From Verticillium longisporum (Eukaryota; Ascomycota; Sordariomycetes; Glomerellales; Plectosphaerellaceae): a DNA stretch of 64,000 bases. Position numbers and translations under genes: made by a program. The stretch's first letter is position 1. The number at the start of each line of letters is the position of its first letter. Location: positions 620,001 to 684,000 of the forward strand of contig JAETXT010000006.1 of the NCBI GenBank assembly GCA_019188255.1. Direction: 5' to 3'. Positions 1 through 10,125 of the stretch are shown here, one piece after another. Below the pieces are notes generated by a model. The model was not told the origin of the DNA, did no database searches, and saw nothing but the letters and a program-made list of their open reading frames with translations.

Positions 1-2774
1 AACCTTAAAGTAAACTTAAAGCATTATAGAGACTTCCCTTTAATTTAATAATAATAATAGAAGTAATTTATTAATTCTAGAATATCCCGATTTATATTAT
101 AATCTACTCTTTAGAGTAAATTTTATAGCTTCTCTATAGATACGTAACTAAACCGCTTATAAATATATCGGAGCTCTATTTCTATTAGAAATGCTACTCT
201 ATTACTCTCTATCCCTATTATATATATAATCCTAGAGCTAGTATAGGTCTTCGTATCTAGGAAGAACTATAAGTAGCCCTATTTACGAAAAATAGGTATA
301 CGCTCTTAGAGCTCCTTAATATACTTTATTAGCTTATTATAAGTATTATCTAAATAGATTCTAAGATCGTCTATATCCTTAATATAAAGTAGGAATAAGG
401 TATTTATTAGGACGATATAGAATATAATTCTCCTAATTAATATTAGAATAGTAATCTCCTCTATTATAGATATAGAGTTTCCTATTCCGAATCTTATTCT
501 AGCCCCTATTCCCTATTTATTAACTATTAAGCTTAGTATTAGGGCTATTAAGGCCCTTATCTATAAATCTCCTATTATTAAAACTAATATTACGCCTATA
601 TTAGGGATAATACTATATTATATAGAAGTACTATTAATCTAATACTAAGTAAAGAATTATTCTATTAAAGCTATTATTTTAATTTTCGGACTATTCCCTT
701 TAATTCTATATTAGAATGACTTATTTACTAGGAAGTATATAGTATAAGTATTTATTAGTTCGCTCTTAGGATTAGACCTATAAGTATTATCTACTCTTAG
801 TTTATTAGAAATAGGATTATCTAATTCCGAGCTCTTAATAGGTTCTATTACTATTAAAAATTAATAATATCCTTTCTATTAATCCTTATATGCTTCCTAT
901 ATATATTTCTATTACTCTTTCGAGTATTATTACTCTTTAAGAGAATACTTCGTCGATCTATAATCTAGTTTAGAATATATTTAGTATTTACGAATTCTAG
1001 ATAATTAATAATTATTAATTCTATATACTAACTACTCTCTACCATCTCCTTTTCTATTAGCTTAGTAATATCCGCTCCTATAATATCTATTAATATAGAG
1101 GTACTTAAGCGTTCTAATATTCTCCTCTATTTTTAGTATATTCTTAAACTATATAGATAATATATTAAAAGATCGCTTTAATCTTATTAATATAATCTTT
1201 AGCTCTAAGATACTTTAAACCGCTCTTAGAGTATTTATATAGAGATAAGTCTCTTCCTTAAATATAGAGCTAATTACTTTCTAGTATTATTAAAGCCTAT
1301 TTAGAAGGATCTAGAGAACTTCTATTTATAGCTTTCCTACGTTATTAGCTTCTATTATTATAGAGTAGAATATTATTAAGCTCTAATCTATATAATACTA
1401 TATTCTATTAATCTCTAAATTAAATTATTATTTAATCGCTAAATATATTTAATAAAGTCCTATATTCTATTTTATATATTCTAGGAAGAAAGTTTATATA
1501 TACCTTAAAAATATATTTAGGAAGAGTATATAGAGCTATATATAGTAGATTTATAATAGTTCGTAAACGTCTATAAAGATATATATTTTATCATTAAAGA
1601 TATTATAGGTCTCTTTAAAGTAATTACTCTCTTTATTCTAGAATAATATAAATTACTTAATTATAGTTCTATCGATTAATACATTTATCGATTCGTATAA
1701 TAGTAGAATATAATATTAAGCTAATAGGTTCTAAGTAATATTTAAAAGTAAAATCTTATTTCTTTATAATTAAAGTATAATCTCTTATTAATTAGATTAT
1801 CTACTCTATTAATTAGATAACCCTAGAATTAAAAGCTATTAGGGATCTATCTTCTTTATTTATAGTTTTCGGATTTAGGATAATTAAGCGTTCTTTAAAA
1901 ATTATTATTTATTATCCTATTAATCTCCCTATTCCTCTATTCTTTAGAGTATTAAATCCTAATTAATAATAATCGATTCTATTATATTAAGCATTTCCTC
2001 CTATAAGAGTATTAATATTAATCTCTTTAACGTTTTAGCGTTTATTATTCTTGGAAGAGGGATCCTATACTCTATTAGATATACTTTTAGTACTCGAATA
2101 ATCGTTATATTATAGGAATTAAAGTCCTCTTCGGTCTAGCCCTAGAAGTCTTCAATAAACGCTTCTAAGAGGTAAAGCCCCTTTAAAGTCCTATATACGC
2201 TTATTACTTTAAAGATCTAAGCGCTCTTAAGATCTACGGATACTGAATCTAGTAATCTAGGGAACTATAATTCTATTCTATTAATGATAAAGTCGATATT
2301 AAGACCTTTCTTAATTTTCTATATTAAGCGTAATATTCCGAGTTCCTCTAAAATACTATCGAATTCCTATTATATCTTTTTAGCGCTCTCTAGCTCTATT
2401 ATAGAGCTATTACTATAATCCGAGGAGCTTATTATCGTTAATTTTATTAAAGCTCTATTATAATTAGTTAACTATTCTATAGAGCTTCGTTTATTAGGTT
2501 AATAGCTAGTAATATAGCCTAGGTAGTAATCTTAAGCGTAAGAGTCCTAAGATATTCGAAGTAGATAATACTCCTATAGATTATATAATAGAGGGTTTCT
2601 CTATTATTAAGCTCTTATAAGAGTCCTAAAATACTTAAAGTAAATAGTACTTTTACGATTATTTATAAAGCGTAATCGATAAGCTTATATATAGTAAATT
2701 TACTATTTATAGGATCGATCTTAACTTCTCTAGCTCTAGCTATTCTATATTATATTAAATATAATATTAATTAA
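1..2774 (-). mobile_element. Ty1/copia retrotransposon internal region, RIP-destroyed, cut by the window edge
   Basis: This stretch is nearly devoid of CA and TG dinucleotides and has no ORF. It aligns by eye with 22803-25570 and, in reverse complement, with the 27.2-30 kb and 36.7-39.6 kb regions. Read on the minus strand, the part near 60-330 shows the gag-pol/integrase N-terminal region of fungal copia elements, including an FLDTKAY-like stretch and a degraded RFGHPSVERL-like motif. In-frame stops sit where CAA, CAG or TGG codons are expected. The 5' LTR is at 2775-3061, so the element is transcribed leftward and its RT half and 3' LTR lie outside the window. It is a dead relic. Confidence 0.8.
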
Positions 2775-3061
2775 TATTAAGAGGGCTTTATTATTTATAT
2801 AAACCCTAATTTATTACTTTAATTATACTTAAGAGCTCTAAATAGGTAGGGTAGGTAATATAAGACTTATAATAATTATTAATACTATCTCTAAATTACT
2901 ACTACCTATATAAATTAGATATACCTATCTAATTTACCGATTACGTAAGCTGTGAATTATATGCTCTTGAGAGCTATGAATCCTAGCCCTAGTAATTACT
3001 ATATCGGTGAATCCCGTATAGTAATTACCGCCCTAGGCGATTCCCTAATATTAGTTTAATA
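2775..3061 (-). repeat. Copia LTR copy A (5' LTR of the leftward element)
   Basis: One of seven copies of a 287-289 bp repeat found in both orientations. In coding orientation it begins TATTAAACTAATA-like and ends CCCTCTTAATA, which fits TGTTA...TAACA ends converted by RIP (TG to TA, CA to TA). A TATA-like TTTATATAA lies about 25 nt before the inner end. Bases 2949-3015 keep several TG dinucleotides lost in all other copies, so this copy is the least mutated there. Confidence 0.85.
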
Positions 3062-4679
3062 ATTATAAAGTTTATTAATAGGTCCTTTCTTCCTCTAATA
3101 ATAAAGAGAGTCTTAAGAGTTATTTAATAGCTTTAAGGCTTATACTTCTTATTTAAAGACTTTATTATCCTCTCTATATGAGAAAGCCCTTTTAATAAAG
3201 TTTAGAATATAGCTATAATATCGTATTTATCGTTTTAATATATTATTAATTATTATAGATAGAATTAGCTATTAAAATAGCTTTTAATTATAAGAATCGT
3301 TAATTTATATATTATTTAAGACTAAGATATTAATACGATCTAAGATATCTTAATCCTTAATAATAGATATAATAAAGGCTATAGTATTCTAGCTTATATA
3401 GTTTCTATATTATTATTAGAGAATAAGAAGATATTATTATTAAATACTATTATAGCTTATATAATAATAGGAAATAGTTAATATTATTAAGCTATTTAAT
3501 AAAGTTTAGTAATTAAATATAAAATAGATCTAAGATTTCGAAGCTATTAATTAATATTATATCTATTTCTTCTTTATAGTAAAAACCTTAGAGAAACGCT
3601 ATTAGAGAGAAGTTTATCCTCAGAGTATTATTAAGACGATATAAGGATTTAATTATATAAGGAGCTAATTAAAATATAAGCTATTAAAGATATCGAAGAG
3701 CTAATTTATTATTATAATAAATATAAGAATAAACTCTTTTATTTAATCTATTAAAGATTTATATATTATAATATATTATAATATTAACTTTAAAGTATTT
3801 AAAGAATCTTTTTCTATTTATTTATTTAAGGATTCGAATATTTTATATTTCTTCTATAAATAATTTATTATAGAGGTTATTAAAGTAGCCTTAAAGAGCT
3901 AAACGTTATAAGTTTTATTATATTATTAATAGAGCTAGAAGTTTAGCCTAATCGTATCTCCTTTAAGGATCTTTATAATAAAGAGCCTATAAGTATATAT
4001 CTAGCTTCTATAATCCTTTACTCCTTTATATATAATATATAATATAAAGGTAAAATACTAATAATATTAGATCGTAATAGGGAAGGGGTAGGAATCTATT
4101 ATATTATTTAATTATAAAGTCTCTAATAATTATAACGATATTATTAGAATTAGAATCGAATTAAAGATCGTAAAGGATATCTTAAGGGTTCTTAAAATTA
4201 GTAGATTAATATTTAGAAAATAGAGGCTATAGAGTAGCTATAAGAGGGATTAAAGTAATATTATAAATAGAGGGTTAAAGGGTTTAGAACTATATTATAT
4301 ATCTATATAATATTTTAGAAAATAGGATTAATTAATTATAAAACCTTCTTAATATTACTATTAGAGCGCTCTTAATATAATAAGATTATATAATCTAATA
4401 GTATAATACCTAGTATTTATAGTAGAAGGCGTAGATTCGAATCCTACCTTAGTTATTTATTATATATAAACTTAAAGCTTAAGTTAATATATAACTCCGT
4501 TTTTTAATTATATAATATACTAGAATATAGAAATCCCGAGATTTATATATAACTTTATAGTATTTAAATAGTTAATTAATCTATATAGGGCTATTTAATT
4601 ATTTAAATCGTGAAATTAGAGTGATTTAATTAGTTATTTAACTATTTGAATTAATAGAATTGAATTGATGGCAGCGCTG
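3062..4679 (-). mobile_element. hAT DNA transposon relic, 5' part, RIP-destroyed
   Basis: Reverse complement of 50897-52524, over its whole length. The other copy contains a recognisable hAT transposase core on its plus strand, so this copy codes on the minus strand, with its 5' end at the right. The right terminus reads ...GATGGCAGCGCTG, so the element starts CAGCGCTGCCATC on its own strand, matching the hAT consensus (C/T)A(A/G)NG. The terminal 60 bp keep some TG dinucleotides, so RIP fades towards unique DNA. The 3' half is missing because copia element A is inserted at 3061/3062. Confidence 0.65.
4383..4455 (+). other. tRNA-like sequence inside the hAT relic (RIP-mutated)
   Basis: A 73-nt stretch resembling a RIP-damaged tRNA gene. 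A B-box-like GATTCGAATCC at 4434-4444 sits in a plausible T arm (GTAGA/CCTAC; the other copy has the consensus GGTTCGAATCC). An A-box-like TAATCTAATAG lies at 4391-4401, fitting TAGTCTAGTGG after G to A changes. The acceptor stem pairs only partly and the anticodon arm is not convincing, so no identity is assigned. The same sequence is present, inverted, at 51131-51203, so it belongs to the transposon family. Confidence 0.4.
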
Positions 4680-5200
4680 AGTGCGGTTGATATAGGCCAA
4701 GCCCAATATAGTAGACAACGACGGACGACGGATACTAAGCAGGCGTTACGCTCTGCCAAACCTGCGAGTAATATTAGAACTGTAAATTAGGATCACACTA
4801 TAGGCAATAGGAATACCTAAAAGAAAAAATTAACGTTGCACGACAAATGGTCATGGCTAAGGAGGGGATGAGCAAACTGCATAAAAACATGATAGGCATG
4901 TGCGCATCAGACTCCAAATCACTAAGTCTTCGTATCAGCAAGTCAATAATAAAGCTTCGGTCATCAGAACATTGATCAGAGTCACGATGAAAGGACATTA
5001 TTGTTGAAGGAATGACATTAATGTATTACATTGTTGTGCATATGCTGTGCTTGCTGATGTGACGTCTCGCGTAAAACCCAAAACTAGCTCCTGTTCGTAT
5101 GTTCATTCTCCTATATGCATGCGGTCTCATATATTACTGGATCCTCGACGATAGCAGAAGGCTGCTTTGTCGGAAAGCCATGTCCCAAACGGCGAAGAGC
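4680..5200. other. Boundary of gene island 1, no gene seen
   Basis: Base composition becomes normal immediately after the hAT terminus, and CA and TG dinucleotides return. A short ORF here (66 codons at 4798-4998, minus) resembles nothing I know. The 3' flank of the secreted-protein gene lies at its right end. Confidence 0.5.
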
Positions 5201-5641
5201 TTAAGGGAGGGCCTGGACGGGGTAGCTCTGGTTGGGCTTGACAACGACAGCCTTGGCGAGCTGCTTGTCGGTGTAGGCGGGCCAGACAATCTGCTTGCTG
5301 GAGCGGTTGACGACGGCCAAGGTGGTGAAGCCGTTGCCCTCGCCGAACTGGCCGGACCAGCTGCTGGTGACGGTGTAAGGGCCGCAGGTCTGGGCCTCAC
5401 CGTTGGCGCGGCTGGGCAGGGCCGAGCCGGTCGACTTGGTGTGGAAGGTGCAGGGAGTGTTGGAGGAGCCGGTGTTGACCGAGAAGGTCCAGGTGCAGTC
5501 GTTGGCCTTGCAGGCGCGGCGGGTGTTCTCAATGGTCCAGGTGGTGGAGGCGACGGCCATGGACTTGACGTTCGCGGCGGGAGCGGCGAGGGCAGAGCCC
5601 GAGAGGAGGGCGGCGAAGACGGCGACGGTGGGGAAGTGCAT
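5201..5641 (-). CDS. Small secreted cysteine-containing protein, candidate effector
   Basis: Intronless 146-residue protein starting at the ATG at 5641. The longer in-frame extension upstream is rejected because only this start gives a clean signal peptide (residues 1-19, cleavage near ALA-AP) and the preceding leader is a CA- and pyrimidine-rich stretch typical of fungal 5' UTRs. The mature part has four cysteines (44, 49, 64, 86), enough for two disulphides, a WTIENTRR-like start and a conserved-looking SGQFGEGNGFTTLAVVN segment near 96-112. The pattern resembles a widespread ascomycete small secreted protein family. I suspect the NIS1/Hrip2-type elicitor family but cannot confirm it from memory. 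It lies only about 520 bp from RIP-destroyed transposon DNA. Role in the host is inference. Confidence 0.8.
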   Translation of the reverse strand: MHFPTVAVFAALLSGSALAAPAANVKSMAVASTTWTIENTRRACKANDCTWTFSVNTGSSNTPCTFHTKSTGSALPSRANGEAQTCGPYTVTSSWSGQFGEGNGFTTLAVVNRSSKQIVWPAYTDKQLAKAVVVKPNQSYPVQALP

Positions 5642-7776
5642 TTTTGCGGTTGGGTTGGTTTGGGAGTGAAGAAGGATGAGTGAATTTGTTGGTGAGAGTG
5701 GTGGTTTTGAGTGTTGAGATGTAGATTTGAAGAGTTGATGATGAAGCTGATGTGTGAGAGTGATGAGGAATTGAGACGGAAAAGCAGGATGTTCGCTGTC
5801 TCTTATGTAGTTGACATCCGTGTAGCGAAGGACCACTTTCCTGCCTCCATCAAAACGACATCATCGTCACGATGTGCAGAGTGCAACTCCGCCAGGCCGT
5901 CAACGTTGCTAGTCAGCAGACGAACCACGAGATCGTCACCCCGGACACTTCGTGTTGAGGTCGGACGCCCCATCAGGCGATGATCAGGTCTATTTTCGGC
6001 GTACCGATTTCCCTTAGCTCGGGACGGATGGGCCTCCCTGCCTAAGCAAGACAGCAGCTCTTCGGGCCCGGCAGGGCTCAAGCAAGACAGGGTTTGGGTT
6101 CGGAGAAGGGAGCTAGAAGCCCATGCGAAAAGCAGGATGGCTGAGTGCAACGGAGGTGTGGCGGGAACAAGCGAGCAAAGCGAGCAGAGATGATCCTGTA
6201 GACCACCATTGTGGACCATTGACAGGCATCGCCTCGTATTCATCTATGGGGTCAGCTCACGTCACTCGGCCGAGTTGGGCTTCGACGGCCCTGGCGATGT
6301 TTTCGGGGGTGCTGACTAGGGGGACGGTGCCTCGGCATCGCCGGGCAACCCACTTGACCTTTCGAGATGCCGCCGGCTAACATCTAGCCCAGAGTATTTG
6401 TTGGGGGGTAATATGGGGGAATTACGGCCATGCTGCTAGGCCCCAGAGGCCTGTCGCGTTGTCCTGGCGCGATCGGGTCTTTGCCACTCCTGTCGTGGAG
6501 CAGCGTTCCTATCTCAGCTCGTGTTCTTGTTCAGGCTGTAGAGAGAGGCTATGTTTAGAATCGGACCACCACCAAAATTGCCTAGCACTTCGCTAGAACT
6601 GACAAAGGCTAGCCACATGTAACCATTGCCCGCCGCTACGTAACATGGCTTCCTCATTCTGGACAGCAAAGTCAAGTGCTCTCGCTTCCATGGCTTGAGA
6701 GATGCAGGTAGTGAAGCCCACGATGTGTGCCAAATGGGACAAGAGCCGATTGAAGGCGGCGTTTGTCGCGAGTATCAGGCGAAAGGCCGTGTGGCTGGGC
6801 CATTTCGCCCTGCAGTCACCTGAGCAGCTAAACACGAGGTTCTCACCTTTTTCTGGCGGTGAGGGTCAGTGCTGTATGCCGACGAAACGATCTACACCCC
6901 AGCTTTGGAGGAGGCTCAATAGTTCGGCTTGTTGACAACCCTTCTGGTCGCCGAGTAAATCGCTCACTTTTGACCAGCCCCTTCGGGATGGAGGATCATG
7001 GTGTTGCATTGGATCGCATGGCTTTTTCGGCGACGAGTAACCACCTGATGCGCAAGGACTTCACGTGTAGACTTGACCGTCGAGCAAAACACCTTCCGTG
7101 GATCTTGTTGATCCGGCTTTGTAGAATGTTGTCAGACTTTCCACAACAAACGTCATACGTGGACCATGGTTGCGCAAGTCCGGTGTGAGAGACGGCGCTT
7201 CTGAGCGTTCATGTCGATCACTTAGTTTCCTTATCCAGAATCAGAGCAACATGGGAGCCGAGTCGCTTGGCAACAGTCATCCTGAGCAAGCGCCCCAGCG
7301 ACTGCTTGCGTTCTGTTCGGTGAGCGCGGGAGCCCCGACGCATCATGGCTCGTATCGAGTTTTACTGATCGCCAGCGCTCATGCAGGTCCTTGCAGGCAA
7401 CGCAGGCGGCATGAGGGGCATTCTGTCCACCTGTGTTTGCATCCCCGAGGTAACTGCTCGGAAAGATTCAGCAGACCCTGGTAGATGCTCAACGAAGGCC
7501 CTTCATTCAGTGACTACGTGCATCTCAGCCTGCAGCGACAACTGACAGAGTCAATCGAACCATGGGCTTTATTGTCATCCGCATAAGCACTGACAACACA
7601 TCGTCCGATCCCATATAAGGGGATGGGACGACCCTGGAGCCCAAGCCCAAGCCACCCACTCACTTGTCCCCTCCATCGAGGCCCGAGCCCGTCAGACGGG
7701 CCCTGTAGCTCCTCTGTTGGCGGTACCAGCAGCCTCACCCTTACCCCAGATTAAGATCGCCAAGAATACGAGTCGA
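5642..7776. other. Secreted-protein promoter side, then gene-poor DNA
   Basis: The first 200 bp upstream of 5641 form the leader and promoter of the small secreted protein (minus strand); a CTACATAAGAG TATA-like element lies near 5800-5815. From about 5850 to 7776 I see only short overlapping ORFs on both strands with no recognisable domain. The DNA is not RIP-mutated. Untranslated regions, non-coding RNA or old gene debris are possible; nothing supports a specific call. Confidence 0.4.
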
Positions 7777-8232
7777 TCAACCCATGCTGTGGTCTGCCCA
7801 CCATCCCTGCGGAATTCGACCTGCTTCCGGGAAGCTTCCATGCGCTACTGGGCTTTTTGACGTCAATTGTCGGACCCCGTGAGCAGCCGAATTTCTCGTA
7901 TTCGACGAAAACAACGCACATGTCTCAGGGTCGCCTGCGATGAGCGGTGTGCCGTAGTCTGCAATCGCCAGAACCTGATCTTTCCGACGGAACTTTGTCC
8001 AGCGGATTCCGTGGGCATTGCGAAATGCATGCATTGACTGCACATTGCACTCCACCAGTTTGTGCATGTCTGGAAAGGTGTACAACACGGCTTGTGATGG
8101 TGGTGTCGTGCACCGTGGCTCAGCATGGGGTAGTTCGCGCCACCGCGCCTTAAGCAGTGCGACCTGAGGCTCAGCCGCCGTCTTACCCCTTCTTTCATCC
8201 AGTGGCGCCTGTTCTGACTCAGATTGAAGCAT
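7777..8232 (-). CDS. Orphan ORF, 151 residues, doubtful
   Basis: The longest ORF in the gene-poor stretch, from an ATG at 8232 to a TGA at 7777. The product is mixed hydrophilic (Arg/Lys/Glu-rich start, LYTFPDMHKLVECNVQSM in the middle) with no signal peptide, membrane segment or motif I recognise. Overlapping ORFs in other frames of similar length argue that it may be chance. It could also be one exon of a spliced gene; I found no convincing partner exon. Confidence 0.2.
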   Translation of the reverse strand: MLQSESEQAPLDERRGKTAAEPQVALLKARWRELPHAEPRCTTPPSQAVLYTFPDMHKLVECNVQSMHAFRNAHGIRWTKFRRKDQVLAIADYGTPLIAGDPETCALFSSNTRNSAAHGVRQLTSKSPVAHGSFPEAGRIPQGWWADHSMG

Positions 8233-10125
8233 CTTCACGATGTTGGTCTTACTCAGATTAAATTGAGGCTTGCGGGCCGAGGGTTGTCTATGGTTGATTC
8301 ATCCTTAAATGCTGGGTTCTCCAGCTTGCACTACAACGGCTGCGGTTGGATAAAAGGTTCCGTAAGCTGCATTCTACAGGCACCACGAGGCAGAAGATGA
8401 TGCGTCGCTTGAGGATATCGTGGCATCGCTAGTGCTTTTCCCATTGATTGAATACTCTCACCACTCTTTGGAGGGGCTGTGTGATGACGGAGGATTCCAG
8501 GTCTGTGTTTCGGCAACGTCTTATCACGCATATTTGCGATGACAGTTCAAATCTTACGTTGCGGTATTGTTGCTTGCGTCTTGCCGGAAATAACACCACT
8601 CACGTTCCTTATAGATGGTCATACGACTCCGAGTCTAAACTGGCGCTCGTCGCAAGCTTCTTCAAATGCACCCACGAGCACGCAAGCAGTGGACAGGCCA
8701 ATACGCTTGCCTAGAGGTTAAGCTGTAAAAGATTTGATACCTGGACATGATACTGCTCACATACCTACTCACTAGAATCCAAATGGTTCATTAAGGAGCT
8801 GTAATCGAACGGATGTCCTTATCACGCCAGAGTTTTAGGCCAGTGGAAACCAAAAGAGGACTCTTGCGCCGGGAAGGGCAGGGGGTACTCGAGGTATCTA
8901 AGAGGCTGTGGAGTAGACTCTTTGTAGTCATATGTGATTCTCGGTGCTGCCTTGCTCAATCTTCAGATTACCTGCATTTATAATTCACTATATTCTCCTA
9001 ACTTGCGACAGCTACCAATAATCTGCCTAACATATGCCTTTGTAGGCTGAACTTTCTCAGCTCATCATATATGTTATTATCCGCTGACTTGGTCATTTCC
9101 TCCCCTCACCTGATTTTGCTGCAGCGTCCCCAACACATTGCCCAGCATGTTGCAAAATACAAAACTACCACTTGAACTTCGTTTTCAATTCCGATGATTG
9201 AAGTCACGATATGCTCCAAGAAAATTTATTCAGAACACAGGAAGTATACCCAGTTGGGCAGGATCAGTGCGAGTTCACGATCTTTATACTCGAGGCCACG
9301 AGAACAAACCAACTCAGGTGATGCACGCTGTCAGTAAGCATCATTTTATCCCTGTAGCTTACATCTGATCATCAGTAGGTCCTTGGGACCTGAACTTCTG
9401 TGCGTTGCTTATTTTTCCAGGTAGACATGGCAGATCACTTCAAGAAGTGGCGTTGCAAACTCGTATTACTCTTTGATTAAGCTTAAATCAATCGCAATAA
9501 ACTTCAAAGTTTCTTAATAAGCTTGAAACCTTTAATGAGCAATCAGCTATAGATTCTCGTATTCTGGCTGGGACCTTAATTTGACGTCGGAGCCACGTAA
9601 TGAACGGCGTGTCCTCATCCATGATCGTTTTCCTGTACTTGTGGCACCATGCAAAGAGCGATTGATGGTGTGCATCACTTGCCCCTCACTCGCCATCTCG
9701 GACCTGATAAGCAAGACCAGACCAGCAGTGAGTCACCCCGACTTCGGAGGTTTGCCGAACTCTGTCAATCCTGGGGCGCGGCCAACCAGACCGAGCTATA
9801 ATATAATCTCCAAGGCCCAAATGGGACGTTGATGACGGCTAAGGATACCGGCTTGCGAATGACTCTAACGAAGCAGCCAATTGTAGTGATTGTCGCGGAC
9901 CGATATGGAAGCTGGGGAACACCATGGCCCCAACCCACCCACGAGGGGCCGAATCGCAACGCATAGGACTTCCATATTGAAAATAGTTCATCCTCAAAAA
10001 CGGCTAAAAGCCATCACAGACAGACAGACATTCCGGTCACATCAGTTTCACACCTCATCATCCCTACAGCAACAAGAAAAAGATCATCGAAGTAGCAGGC
10101 AGCTTTCCCTCTCGCCCCTCCCGCC
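8233..10125. other. Intergenic region and asparaginase promoter
   Basis: No gene is supported. The stretch 8720-9560 is moderately AT-rich but keeps CA and TG, so it is not RIP-destroyed. Closer to the asparaginase there is a TATA-like GAGCTATAATATAA at about 9790 and one TGATAAG at 9705-9711, matching the GATA-factor (AreA-type) site; a single 7-mer can be chance. The last 130 bp before the start are CA-rich, as in fungal 5' leaders. Confidence 0.4.

Noticed and set aside
4383..4455. Functional tRNA gene
   Set aside because: A box, acceptor and anticodon arms are damaged and the sequence is part of a RIP-destroyed transposon.
5099..5683. 194-codon Gly-rich plus-strand ORF
   Set aside because: Antisense to the small secreted protein; Gly/Val repeats come from the complementary codon bias.
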